Shown piece by piece: positions 1-7,656 of a DNA stretch of 64,000 nucleotides (within the stretch, counting starts at the first letter, position 1; each line of letters opens with the position of its first letter). Source of the DNA: Gemmatimonadetes bacterium SCN 70-22 (GTDB taxonomy: Bacteria; Gemmatimonadota; Gemmatimonadetes; Gemmatimonadales; Gemmatimonadaceae); contig MEDZ01000019.1 in the NCBI GenBank assembly GCA_001724275.1, positions 1 to 64,000 on the forward strand, written 5' to 3'. The notes under the pieces are model-generated. The model saw only the letters and a list, made by a program, of their open reading frames with translations, searched no databases and had not been told where the DNA came from. A program made the position numbers and the translations under genes.

Positions 1-70
1 GATGCGCGTCGCCTGATGCGCGTCGCCTGATGCGCGTCGCCTGATGCGCGTCGCCTGATGCGCGTCGCCT
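1..70. repeat. 14-bp tandem repeat, five perfect copies
   Basis: The unit GATGCGCGTCGCCT is repeated head to tail five times without a mismatch, and a sixth partial copy (GATGCG) begins at 71. The array starts at the window edge, so its true length is unknown. It lies downstream of the oxidase operon, beyond its terminator. The period is not a multiple of three, so it does not look like coding repeat. No spacers are present, so it is not a CRISPR array. Confidence 0.9.
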
Positions 71-127
71 GATGCGGCGCGGCGACGGGAACACCGCGCT
101 CGTGCACGACGCGCCCCAGACGCAAAC

Positions 128-158
128 GGGGGGTGGCTCCGTGCTGGAGCCACCCCCC
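128..158 (-). terminator. Hairpin terminator of the caa3 oxidase operon
   Basis: A perfect 13-bp stem (GGGGGGTGGCTCC against GGAGCCACCCCCC) closes a 5-nt loop, 24 bp downstream of the subunit IV stop codon. On the minus strand it is followed by GTTTGCG, a weak U-run. Position and strength fit an intrinsic terminator for the four-gene operon. Confidence 0.75.
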
Positions 159-181
159 GATGCCTGCCGCTGCGTCGCGCC

Positions 182-517
182 CTACGCCGCCCCCGAGGCC
201 AGGCGGATCGCCAGCTTCGAGAAGAGGAAGAGGAGCCCGATGATCGTCACGATGGCGACCATGAGCGGCCCCGTGAACAGGGCGCGGAAGATCTTGTGGT
301 CGTACTTGAGGTGCATGTAGAACATCACGACGATCGCGAACTTCACGGCCGACATGATGAGGAGCGACGGGACGAAGGCCTTCGTGGCGACGAACTCGGG
401 GATGTAGTAGACCCAGACCTCGACGACCGTGATGAGGAACAGGATGAGCGCCACCCACTTGTACTCCTTCCACGTCGGGTGGTAGGGCTCGGCGTGTGCG
501 TTCGAGTGCGACGACAT
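182..517 (-). CDS. ctaF: Cytochrome c oxidase subunit IV (caa3 type, CtaF-like)
   Basis: This is a small membrane protein of 111 residues with three predicted transmembrane helices. It belongs to the prokaryotic cytochrome oxidase subunit IV group that accompanies caa3/quinol oxidases and helps assemble or stabilise the enzyme. The hydrophobic segments begin near residues 22, 48 and 80, and a His-containing MHLKYDHK motif follows helix 2. The ATG at 517 is chosen because it lies 8 bp after the subunit III stop; a longer frame upstream would overlap that gene. It is the last gene of the operon, followed by a strong hairpin. The family call rests on size, topology and position, which together are convincing. 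Confidence 0.85.
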   Translation of the reverse strand: MSSHSNAHAEPYHPTWKEYKWVALILFLITVVEVWVYYIPEFVATKAFVPSLLIMSAVKFAIVVMFYMHLKYDHKIFRALFTGPLMVAIVTIIGLLFLFSKLAIRLASGAA

Positions 518-525
518 GTGGGGGC

Positions 526-1203
526 TCAGTCCGGAATGAGGTAGAGGAGGGTGAAGATCGCGATCCACACCACGTCGACGAAGTGCCAGTACAGCGCGGC
601 GATGTCGACGTTGAGGGCGTCGGACGGCTGCAGTCCGCGCTTGTAGTCGATGGCGAGGAGCGTCCCGAGCCAGATGACCCCGGCGGTGACGTGCGCGCCG
701 TGGAAGCCGGTGAGCGTGAAGAAGGTCGAGCCGAAGAGGTTGCGGCGGATGGTCAGCCCTTCATGTACGAAGGAGGTGAACTCGTAGGCCTGGAAGGCGA
801 GGAAGCCGGCGCCCAGGAGGCACGTCATCCACAGCCACAGCTTGCTCGACGTGAGCGCCTTGTCCCACCAGCCGGCCCCCGGGGGGAGCGGCTTTCCCCT
901 GTTCTCGACCGCAGACAAGGCCAGCACCATCGCCAACGACGACATCAGGAGGACGAACGTCGAGGCCGAGGTGACGGGGATGTTGAGGATGGCGGGGTAG
1001 ACCTTTCCGGAGGAGGGATCGGTCCACGGCGAATGGGGGAAGGGGCCGACGAGGCTCTTCCCCTTGTAGATCAGGTACGTGGAGATGAGCGAGGCGAACA
1101 GCATGCACTCCGACCCGATGAACGCCCAGATGGCGATCTTCCGGTTGTCGAGACCGGTGGTCGTGTAGTGGTGGCCGTGGGCTGCTTCAGCGCTGTGAGA
1201 CAT
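526..1203 (-). CDS. ctaE: Cytochrome c oxidase subunit III (CtaE)
   Basis: This 225-residue integral membrane protein is subunit III of a haem-copper oxidase, which stabilises the catalytic core and carries no redox centre. The sequence shows the family hallmarks LTGFHGAHVTAG and YWHFVDVVWIAIF near the C-terminus, and about five transmembrane helices. The start MSHSAEAAHGHH at 1203 is preferred over an upstream start at 1248 that would lie in the intercistronic hairpin. It sits between subunits I and IV in the usual ctaCDEF order. A 12-bp hairpin in the 63-bp gap before it may alter expression relative to subunit I. Confidence 0.93.
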   Translation of the reverse strand: MSHSAEAAHGHHYTTTGLDNRKIAIWAFIGSECMLFASLISTYLIYKGKSLVGPFPHSPWTDPSSGKVYPAILNIPVTSASTFVLLMSSLAMVLALSAVENRGKPLPPGAGWWDKALTSSKLWLWMTCLLGAGFLAFQAYEFTSFVHEGLTIRRNLFGSTFFTLTGFHGAHVTAGVIWLGTLLAIDYKRGLQPSDALNVDIAALYWHFVDVVWIAIFTLLYLIPD

Positions 1204-1233
1204 TCGATGAAGAGACGGGAGACAGGAGGCGGG

Positions 1234-1260
1234 GGACGGGAGTGGCATCCACTCCCGTCC
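1234..1260 (-). terminator. Intercistronic hairpin between ctaD and ctaE
   Basis: A 12-bp perfect stem (GGACGGGAGTGG against CCACTCCCGTCC) with a 3-nt CAT loop lies in the gap between the subunit I stop and the subunit III start. No U-tract follows on the minus strand. It could be a leaky terminator, an mRNA-end stabiliser or a processing site that sets subunit ratios; the sequence alone does not decide. The stem is embedded in a purine-rich tract resembling the other intergenic purine repeats of this window. Confidence 0.6.
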
Positions 1261-1266
1261 GCTGGG

Positions 1267-3201
1267 CTAGTGGTGATCCTCGAGCGGGGTCGTGAGCCAG
1301 GCGTACAGGTAGCCGACCCACATGGCCGTCCCGCCATACATCAGCAGGTACGCCGGGACCTTCATCCCCTTGGGGAGGAAGATCAGTCCCGCGAACATCA
1401 GGGTGATGCCTAACGCCACGAAGAACGGCTTGATGGTCGAGGAGGGCATGGCGATGCCCAGCTCCTTCGCCGTCTTCGTCTCCGTCTCGATGTGCACGGG
1501 CGCCATGTCGTGCTCACCCGTCTGCCGCATCGCGTCGTCCCACCCGGATTGCGTGTGCGGGATGTCGGACGTGCGCTCGGGGTGCGTCAGGTCCCACAGC
1601 GGGTAGCGCGAGGTGACCATCGGGATCTTGGCGAAGTTGTACTCCGGCGGCGGCGAGGGGATCGACCACTCGAGCGTCGGCGCATCCCAGGGGTTCGGCC
1701 CCGCGACTTCGCCGTGCTTCTTGGACCTGAAGAAGTTGTAGATGAAGATCAGGGTGGCCGGCGCCAGGAGGAACGCGCCGAGCGACGACAGCAGGTTGAA
1801 CGTCTCCCACCCCTGCCCGGCGTCGTACGTGTAGATGCGACGCGGCATCCCGAGCATCCCGGAGAAGTGCATCGGGAAGAACGTGAGGTTCATCGCGATG
1901 AGGTTCAGCCAGAAGTGCCAGGTGCCGAGGCGCTCGTCCATCTTCCGGCCGTACATCTTGGGGAAGTAGTGGTAGATGCCGGCGAAGATCCCCATGATCG
2001 TCCCACCGAACAGCACGTAGTGGAAGTGGGCGACGATGTAGTACGTGTCGGTCTGCTGCAGGTCGGACGGCGGCGACGCGTGCGTGATCCCCGAGATGCC
2101 GCCGATGGTGAACATGGCGATGAGGCCGATCGCGAACTTCGTCGCCGCGGTGAAGCGGATCGAGCCTCCCCACAGCGTGAAGATCCAGTTGAAGATCTTC
2201 ACGCCGGTGGGGATGGCGATGAGCATCGTCATCAGGCCGAAGACGGTGTCGGCGACCGGGCCCATACCCACCGAGAACATGTGGTGCGCCCACACGCCGA
2301 AGCCGAGGAAGCCGATCAGGATCCCGGAGTAGGCCATCACCGGGTAGCCGAACCGGGGCTTCCTGGCATTGGCCGGGAGCACCTCGCTCACCAGGCCGAA
2401 GGCCGGGAGGATGAGGATGTAGACCTCGGGGTGCCCGAAGATCCAGAAGAGGTGCTGCCAGAGGAGCGGGTCGGCACCGGCCGAGATCTGGTAGAACGTC
2501 GTCCCGAAGAAGCGGTCGAACTGCAGGAAGACGAGGGCGATGGTGATGACCGGGAACGACAGGATGATCAGGAACTGCGTCACGAACGACATCCACGTGA
2601 AGATCGGCATGCGCATCATGTTCATCCCTGGCGCGCGCATGTTGATGACGGTCGTGGCGAAGTTGAAGCTGGCGGCCAGCGACGAGATGCCCAGGATCTG
2701 GATGCCGAGCACCCAGAAATCCATGTTCATCCCCGGCGAGTACGTGCGTCCGGAGAGCGGGGCATAGCCGAACCAGCCGCCGTTGGGGGCCACCCACGCG
2801 AAGATGGGGAGCGTGATGAACAGCCCGCCCAGGAGGTAGACCCAGTAGCTGAACGCATTCAGCCGCGGGAAGGCGACGTCACGCGCCCCGATCTGCAGCG
2901 GGATCAGGTAATTGAAGAAGGCCGCCGAGAGGGGCATCAGCGCGAGGAACACCATCGTCGTGCCGTGCATCGTGAACAGCTGGTTGAACTGCTCGGCGGT
3001 GACCACGGTGTTGTTCGGGCGCATCAGCTGCCAGCGCATCAGGATCGCCTCGAGCCCGCCGAACACGAAGAAGAAGAGCGACGTGTGCAGGTACAACGTG
3101 CCGATCTTCTTGTGGTCGGTGGTCGTGAGCCACTCCATCAGCCCGGTGCGCGCCTTGGGCGCGCTGGATGCATAGGTCGGACTTGCAGCGACAGTTGCCA
3201 T
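1267..3201 (-). CDS. ctaD: Cytochrome c oxidase subunit I (CtaD)
   Basis: This is the catalytic subunit of a haem-copper oxygen reductase, 644 residues. It holds the low-spin haem, the haem-CuB centre and proton channels. Diagnostic motifs are TMHGTTMV (low-spin haem His), HPEVYILILP (CuB His with the cross-linked Tyr), WAHHMFSVG (CuB His pair), PTGVKIFNW (K-channel) and VAHFHYVLFGG (haem ligands). Twelve or more helices are followed by a soluble stretch and two further C-terminal hydrophobic segments near residues 580-640, as in long caa3 subunits I. The ATG at 3201 gives the expected N-terminus and is followed by the WLTTTDHKKIG family start motif. A GCCTAACG octamer lies inside at 1408-1415. 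Confidence 0.96.
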   Translation of the reverse strand: MATVAASPTYASSAPKARTGLMEWLTTTDHKKIGTLYLHTSLFFFVFGGLEAILMRWQLMRPNNTVVTAEQFNQLFTMHGTTMVFLALMPLSAAFFNYLIPLQIGARDVAFPRLNAFSYWVYLLGGLFITLPIFAWVAPNGGWFGYAPLSGRTYSPGMNMDFWVLGIQILGISSLAASFNFATTVINMRAPGMNMMRMPIFTWMSFVTQFLIILSFPVITIALVFLQFDRFFGTTFYQISAGADPLLWQHLFWIFGHPEVYILILPAFGLVSEVLPANARKPRFGYPVMAYSGILIGFLGFGVWAHHMFSVGMGPVADTVFGLMTMLIAIPTGVKIFNWIFTLWGGSIRFTAATKFAIGLIAMFTIGGISGITHASPPSDLQQTDTYYIVAHFHYVLFGGTIMGIFAGIYHYFPKMYGRKMDERLGTWHFWLNLIAMNLTFFPMHFSGMLGMPRRIYTYDAGQGWETFNLLSSLGAFLLAPATLIFIYNFFRSKKHGEVAGPNPWDAPTLEWSIPSPPPEYNFAKIPMVTSRYPLWDLTHPERTSDIPHTQSGWDDAMRQTGEHDMAPVHIETETKTAKELGIAMPSSTIKPFFVALGITLMFAGLIFLPKGMKVPAYLLMYGGTAMWVGYLYAWLTTPLEDHH

Positions 3202-3207
3202 GACTAT

Positions 3208-3247
3208 GGAAGACGAGAGGACGGGAAGACGAGAAGACGAAGACGGC
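3208..3247. repeat. Purine-rich GAAGACGAG-type interspersed repeat
   Basis: Degenerate copies of an 8- to 9-bp purine motif (GAAGACGA) fill the gap between the subunit II stop and the subunit I start. A 25-nt block of it (3209-3233) is identical to one at 40496-40520, upstream of the cyclophilin gene. The tract lies where the ribosome-binding region of ctaD is expected. Confidence 0.7.
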
Positions 3248-3255
3248 CGGCGTGG

Positions 3256-4515
3256 CTACTTCAGGCTGAGCAGGTACGCAGTGATGTCGGCGATCTGTTC
3301 GTCTGTCAGGCCACCGGCCGCCACCGTGATGTTCATGATCGGATCGTGCTCGCCCTTGCCCAGCGTCTGCATCAGCGAGCCGGGCTTCATGGCCCGCGCG
3401 TTCTTGATCCAGTGGGCAAGGTGCTTGGCATCGTTGGGGAAGAGTCCCGCCGCGATGGTGTAGCGCGATCCGACGTGCGTGAGGTCCGGGCCGATGATGC
3501 CGAGCGAGCTCGGGTTGCCGCGGATCTTGTGGCAGCCGATGCAGGCCGAGCGCGAGTAGGTCGTGAAGCCGCGCTGGGCGTCGCCAGCCGCGATCACCGC
3601 ATCGTCGATCATGACTCCCGCCGGAATTGGCGTCCGCGGGACGATGTGCGGGGGGATCTTCTCGGCCGGGAATTGCCAGGGGGTACTGGCCGCCGCCGGA
3701 GCGGGGGCCGGCGCGGCCTGCGCCGGGTTGCTCACCTGGCGGACCGTCGCCGTGTCGACGGCGGGCGCCGGGGGCGGGAAGACCGCGTTGGCCGCCTGGT
3801 GCGTCGCCCAGGTCTCGAAGTCGGACGGGGCGACGGTGAAGACACGGAACTTCATGTTCGCGTGGCTCGCCCCGCAGTACTCGTTGCAGCTCCCGTTGAA
3901 CGCCGCCTCACCCGTCGAGTCGGGGGTGAACCAGAGGTAGTTCGTCCGGTTCGAGATGAGGTCGCGCTTCCCCGCCAGCGACGGAATCCAGAACGAGTGC
4001 AGCACGTCGGCCGTGCGCAGCGCGAAGTTCACCGGCCGACCCTGCGGGAGGTACAGCTCGTTGGCCGTGGTCACGCCGTACTGGGGGTAACGGAACTCCC
4101 ACCACCACTGGTGCCCGATCACCTCCACTTCCAGCGAACCGGCCGGCGCCTTCGCCTGCGTCTTGAAGATCGTGCGCACCGTCGGCACGGCAATCAGGAC
4201 GAGGATGAGGACCGGCGCCAGCGTCCAGGTGATCTCCATCAGCGTGTTGCCGTGCACGTGGCGGGGTTCGGGCCCCCCCGGCCGGCGACGATACTTCAGG
4301 ATGGTATAGATGAGGAGGCTCTCGACGATCACGAACACCACGGTCCCCCAGAACATCATCCGATTCCAGAGCGCGGTGACGTCGCGGTTGTTGTCCGTAG
4401 TGGGGAGGAACGTCGAGTTGGGGTAGTCACCGCCTGAACAGGCGGCCAGGGCCAATAGGGCGACGGCGGCAACAAAGACCGTGGCCCCCCGACGCGAGCG
4501 GAGGTTCCGTAGCAT
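3256..4515 (-). CDS. ctaC: Cytochrome c oxidase subunit II fused to cytochrome c (caa3, CtaC)
   Basis: This 419-residue subunit accepts electrons and passes them to subunit I. The N-terminus is a lipoprotein-type signal ending LAAC near residue 25, followed by a second transmembrane helix (about 50-75). The periplasmic cupredoxin domain carries HSFWIPSLAGKRD and the complete CuA site CNEYCGASHANM. After a Pro/Ala-rich linker comes a cytochrome c domain with the haem motif CIGCH, so this is the fused caa3 form. The start at 4515 is chosen because it gives the lipoprotein signal; the longer frame upstream has no signal. It is the first gene of the operon, so the promoter should lie in 4516-4615. 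Confidence 0.95.
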   Translation of the reverse strand: MLRNLRSRRGATVFVAAVALLALAACSGGDYPNSTFLPTTDNNRDVTALWNRMMFWGTVVFVIVESLLIYTILKYRRRPGGPEPRHVHGNTLMEITWTLAPVLILVLIAVPTVRTIFKTQAKAPAGSLEVEVIGHQWWWEFRYPQYGVTTANELYLPQGRPVNFALRTADVLHSFWIPSLAGKRDLISNRTNYLWFTPDSTGEAAFNGSCNEYCGASHANMKFRVFTVAPSDFETWATHQAANAVFPPPAPAVDTATVRQVSNPAQAAPAPAPAAASTPWQFPAEKIPPHIVPRTPIPAGVMIDDAVIAAGDAQRGFTTYSRSACIGCHKIRGNPSSLGIIGPDLTHVGSRYTIAAGLFPNDAKHLAHWIKNARAMKPGSLMQTLGKGEHDPIMNITVAAGGLTDEQIADITAYLLSLK

Positions 4516-4615
4516 TCGGATTGGAATGTGGGCGGGGAACACGCACCCCGGCCTGACCGGTCGGGGCGTGGAAAGGGACAAAGTACGGTTGGGCCCGGGG
4601 GAGGGCAAGAAGAAC

Positions 4616-4639
4616 GCGCCGCGCCCAGAGGCGCGGCGC
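4616..4639 (-). terminator. Hairpin downstream of the 4691 gene
   Basis: A perfect 10-bp GC stem (GCGCCGCGCC against GGCGCGGCGC) with a 4-nt loop lies about 50 bp past the 4691 stop. On the minus strand it is followed by GTTCTTCTTG, a moderately U-rich stretch. It separates that gene pair from the oxidase operon. Confidence 0.65.
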
Positions 4640-4690
4640 CGCAATGAGTTAAGCCGCGTTCATCGTGGAGCGAGGCCGCGAAATCCGGGC

Positions 4691-5062
4691 TCAGGCCTCG
4701 GTCTTTTCGGCCACGATCGCATGCTTCTCCTTGACCTTCGTGACCGCGATGTCGAGCTGCATGCGGACCTGCGCGACCGATTCCCGCAGTCCCCGCACCT
4801 TCGTCTGCTCGCTCCCGCCGCGAGAGGCGACCAGCAGGAAGCTGCTCACCACGTCGGCGATCACGCTGAACTGCGGCTTGAGCAGTCCGTGGAGCGGCGT
4901 CGCGGTCCGCGTGAGCTGCTGCCGGAACTGCCCGGTCTCCGACTGCGTCCGCACCGCCATCGCGTATCGCTCCACCAGGGCGTGCAGGCGCTGCAGCTGC
5001 AGCCCCGCCTCGTCCAGCGTCGCCAGCTTCAGCTGCCCCGCCCCATCGAGTTGGCTCGCCAT
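4691..5062 (-). CDS. Hypothetical helical protein, 123 aa
   Basis: I do not recognise a family. The 123-residue product is soluble, predicted almost wholly helical, and rich in Leu/Val/Gln/Glu heptad-like runs, with no signal peptide, membrane helix or Cys. It begins 9 bp after the aspartase stop on the same strand and is very probably co-transcribed with it. A hairpin follows about 50 bp downstream. A role tied to the fused aspartase is possible but is only context. The frame is supported by its operon-like spacing and clean ends. Confidence 0.6.
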   Translation of the reverse strand: MASQLDGAGQLKLATLDEAGLQLQRLHALVERYAMAVRTQSETGQFRQQLTRTATPLHGLLKPQFSVIADVVSSFLLVASRGGSEQTKVRGLRESVAQVRMQLDIAVTKVKEKHAIVAEKTEA

Positions 5063-5071
5063 CCCCCGCTC

Positions 5072-6931
5072 CTACTCTCCGACCATCGCGGCCGGATTGA
5101 GGACTTCGTCCAGCGCCGCGCGCGTCATCAAGCCGCGCGCCTGGACCACGTCGTACACCCCGCGTCCAGTCTCCAACGCCTCCTTCGCGATCTCGGTGGC
5201 CACCGCATACCCCAGCACGGGGACCAGCGCCGTCACGATCCCGATCGACTCCTCCACGAATCGCTTCATCCGGTCCGGGTTCGCCGTGATCCCGTCCACG
5301 CACCGCGTCCGCAGCACGTCGCAGGCGTTGCGCAGGGAATCGATCCCCCGCAGGAGCCGATAGGCGATCACCGGCTCGAAGGCGTTGAGTTGCAGCTGTC
5401 CCGCCTCGGCGGCCATGGTGACCGTCATGTCGCCGCCGATGATCTCGAAGCACACCTGGTTCACCACCTCGGGGATGACCGGGTTGACCTTGCCGGGCAT
5501 GATGGACGAGCCGGGCTGCATCGGCGGGAGGTTGATCTCACCGAACCCGGTCCGGGGCCCGGAACTCAGCAGGCGCAGGTCGTTGCAGATCTTGGACAGC
5601 TTGGTGGCGCATCGCTTGAGGACCCCCGACAGCTGCACGAACGCGCCGGTGTCCGAGGTCGCCTCCACCAGGTTGGGCGCCGTCACCAGCTCGAGCCCCG
5701 TGATGGCCGACAGCTCCCGCCGCACCGCCTCCGTGTACCCCGGCGGGGCGGTGATCCCCGTCCCGATCGCCGTGGCCCCCATGCTGATCTCGCGGATCAG
5801 CGAGAGCGACTCGCCCAGGCGGTCGACGTCCTCGAGGATGGTGTGCCCGAAGGCGCTGAACTCCTGGCCCAGCGTCATCGGAACGGCGTCCTGCATCTGG
5901 GTGCGCCCCATCTTGAGGTAGGGGGCGAACTCCTCCCCCTTTCGCTGGAAGGCCTGCGCGAGCTCGCGCATCGCGTCCCGGAGCGTCTCGATCTCGCCGT
6001 GCAGCGCCACCCGGACGGCCGTGGGATAGACGTCGTTGGTGGACTGCGAGAGGTTGACGTGCGAGTTGGGATGGAGCCGGTCGTAGTCGCCGCGCCTGCC
6101 CCCCAGCAGTTCGAGGGCGCGATTCGCGATGACCTCGTTGGCGTTCATGTTGGTCGAGGTCCCCGCTCCCCCCTGGATCACGTCCACCAAAAAGTGCTCG
6201 TGATGGCGCCCGTGCCGGACCTCGCTCGCCGCCTTCACGATCGCGTCGCACCGCTCCTGGTCCAGGAGCCCCAGCTCGGCGTTGGCCTTGGCCGCCGCTT
6301 CCTTCACCGCCGCCAGCGCCGCGAGGAGGGCCGGGAACTCGCGGATCACGACGCCGGTGATCGGGAAGTTCTCCATCGCCCGCAGCGTCTGGATGCCGTA
6401 CAGCGCGTCGTCCGGGAGTTCGCGCGTTCCAAGGAGGTCCTTTTCCGTACGCGTCACCGCGCCCGCGAAGCCCAGGCGGCGCCCCCGCCCGATCATCGTG
6501 GCGTCGGTCGCCGCGAGGCGCCGGGAGATCGAGCTCGCCGCCCGCGCCACCAGGGCGGCGTAGAGCGTCGGATTCTCCTTCAGCATGGCCTCGGTCCTCT
6601 CCCGGGTGAGGACGAAGGCGGTGGTGCGCTCCAGCGTGCGTGCCGTGGTCCCGTGCGGGCTGTCGTCGAGCAGGATCCCCTCGCCGACCGCCTCGCCGGC
6701 TCCCAGCGTCGCCAGGCGCACGGGACGCGCGTTCTGGGTCTTCTCGATGCTCACGCTTCCGTGCACCAACAGCGCCAGCATCTTGCGCGGTGCCCCCTCG
6801 GCGAAGAGTGAGTGCTCGGCGGGGAACTCCTCCACGCTCACCTGCTGCGCCAGCTGGTGCAGGGCGGTGTCGGTGAGCCCCTGCAGGAAGGAGAGGAGGC
6901 GAAGCTGTTCGCGGATGGTCGAGAGGGTCAT
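5072..6931 (-). CDS. aspA: Aspartate ammonia-lyase with N-terminal cyclic-nucleotide-binding-like domain
   Basis: The C-terminal part (about residues 150-619) is an aspartase/fumarase-superfamily lyase that would release ammonia from L-aspartate to give fumarate. It has the aspartase-type entry EKDLLGTRELPDDALYGIQTLRA in parts and the signature GSSIMPGKVNPV. The first ~130 residues form a Crp-like beta-roll (LSFLQGLTDTALHQLAQQV, then GEGILLDDSPHGTTAR where the phosphate-binding cassette should be). The cassette keeps the Gly-Glu, but the usual Arg position is His, so ligand binding may differ. The ATG at 6931 begins the beta-roll directly; frame further upstream is Arg-rich and unlikely to be translated. 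Ordinary aspartases have about 470 residues, so the extra domain is clear. Fumarase activity cannot be excluded. Confidence 0.88.
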   Translation of the reverse strand: MTLSTIREQLRLLSFLQGLTDTALHQLAQQVSVEEFPAEHSLFAEGAPRKMLALLVHGSVSIEKTQNARPVRLATLGAGEAVGEGILLDDSPHGTTARTLERTTAFVLTRERTEAMLKENPTLYAALVARAASSISRRLAATDATMIGRGRRLGFAGAVTRTEKDLLGTRELPDDALYGIQTLRAMENFPITGVVIREFPALLAALAAVKEAAAKANAELGLLDQERCDAIVKAASEVRHGRHHEHFLVDVIQGGAGTSTNMNANEVIANRALELLGGRRGDYDRLHPNSHVNLSQSTNDVYPTAVRVALHGEIETLRDAMRELAQAFQRKGEEFAPYLKMGRTQMQDAVPMTLGQEFSAFGHTILEDVDRLGESLSLIREISMGATAIGTGITAPPGYTEAVRRELSAITGLELVTAPNLVEATSDTGAFVQLSGVLKRCATKLSKICNDLRLLSSGPRTGFGEINLPPMQPGSSIMPGKVNPVIPEVVNQVCFEIIGGDMTVTMAAEAGQLQLNAFEPVIAYRLLRGIDSLRNACDVLRTRCVDGITANPDRMKRFVEESIGIVTALVPVLGYAVATEIAKEALETGRGVYDVVQARGLMTRAALDEVLNPAAMVGE

Positions 6932-7059
6932 GCGCCGGTGAACGGGAAGGAGGAACGCGCGTCGTCGCGGCGTGCGCCGCGCTGGAATATCGACAGGTCG
7001 GGGTGACCTCTCGCAACGCGTCCATTCAATATGGCTGGCGCGCGCTCCGCGGGAGAAAC

Positions 7060-7092
7060 GGCACGCCCGGCGCGCGAGGCGCCGGGCGTGCC
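7060..7092 (-). terminator. Hairpin terminator after the zinc-ribbon gene
   Basis: A perfect 14-bp stem (GGCACGCCCGGCGC against GCGCCGGGCGTGCC) with a 5-nt loop lies 20 bp downstream of the 7113 stop codon. No real U-tract follows. It is the only strong structure in the gap before the aspartase gene. Confidence 0.7.
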
Positions 7093-7112
7093 ACGCCACG
7101 GGAGGGTGTCGC

Positions 7113-7586
7113 TCAGGCCGGGGTGACGGTGCCCCGATCGCGGAGTCGCGGCGGACTCGGGGCATCGTGCTCGGCGCGGGAGCCGCCGAGCCCGCGCTGC
7201 TGCTGCTGGTGGTGCTGGTGCTGGTGCTGCGCGATTCGGTCCACTTCCGAGGCGATGGCGTCGATGGCCTGCTCGATCCGGTCGAGGCGGATGTCGGGGG
7301 CGGTCACGGGACGCGCCTCTTCCTCGCGCGCCGGCGGTCGCCCTGGGAGCCACCCGGCCGAGCGCCAGGCGCGTGCCAGCGGAGCGTCGCCGGGGATCAA
7401 CTGCGCGTGCCCGCACGTCGGGCAGACGGTGCGCCGCATGGTGTAGCGCCACACCGTGTACACCAGCCCCGGAATCACGAAGGGGACGGCGAGCACGAGG
7501 GCGACCCAGGGGCTCCCCGGCGGGAGCTTGAGCGGGGCGCTGGTCTCTGCGCCACACTGCGTACAGAGAAGGTGTCGTGGCTGCAT
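7113..7586 (-). CDS. Zinc-ribbon membrane protein with His/Gln tract
   Basis: Function is unknown. The 157-residue product starts with a CxxC knuckle (Cys8, Cys11), then one hydrophobic segment (about 28-48), then a second CPTC knuckle. This split zinc ribbon flanks a membrane hairpin, as in LITAF-like or envelope-associated zinc-ribbon proteins. The C-terminal half holds a short helical repeat (DIRLDRIEQAIDAIASEV) and then a low-complexity His/Gln run made from CAG/CAC trinucleotides. The ATG at 7586 gives the zinc ribbon at the very N-terminus; frame upstream of it looks non-coding. It stands alone between two hairpins and the S9 peptidase gene. Confidence 0.65.
   Translation of the reverse strand: MQPRHLLCTQCGAETSAPLKLPPGSPWVALVLAVPFVIPGLVYTVWRYTMRRTVCPTCGHAQLIPGDAPLARAWRSAGWLPGRPPAREEEARPVTAPDIRLDRIEQAIDAIASEVDRIAQHQHQHHQQQQRGLGGSRAEHDAPSPPRLRDRGTVTPA
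7197..7229. repeat. CTG/GTG trinucleotide tract (His/Gln run)
   Basis: A run of CTG and GTG triplets on the plus strand encodes the mixed Gln/His stretch near the C-terminus of the zinc-ribbon protein on the minus strand. Such triplet tracts can change length by slippage without shifting the frame. Confidence 0.7.
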
Positions 7587-7615
7587 GCGGCGAGTGTTGC
7601 TGGCGTGTCGAGGGA

Positions 7616-7649
7616 TGCGGTCGCGGCGTCTCGCGACGCCGCGACCGCA
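7616..7649 (-). terminator. Hairpin terminator after the S9 peptidase gene
   Basis: A perfect 15-bp stem (TGCGGTCGCGGCGTC against GACGCCGCGACCGCA) with a TCGC loop lies 8 bp downstream of the 7657 stop codon. No U-tract follows. Confidence 0.75.
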
Positions 7650-7656
7650 CGGTAAG

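Noticed and set aside
1-70. Possible CRISPR array
   Set aside because: The five 14-bp units are contiguous with no spacers, and no cas gene is present. The same holds for 33730-33915.
1492-4437. Long open frame on the plus strand over the oxidase genes (also 59012-62755, over 1,200 codons)
   Set aside because: It lies antisense to clear genes and its product is Arg/Gly/Asp-rich without any motif. High GC with strong third-position bias keeps such shadow frames open.
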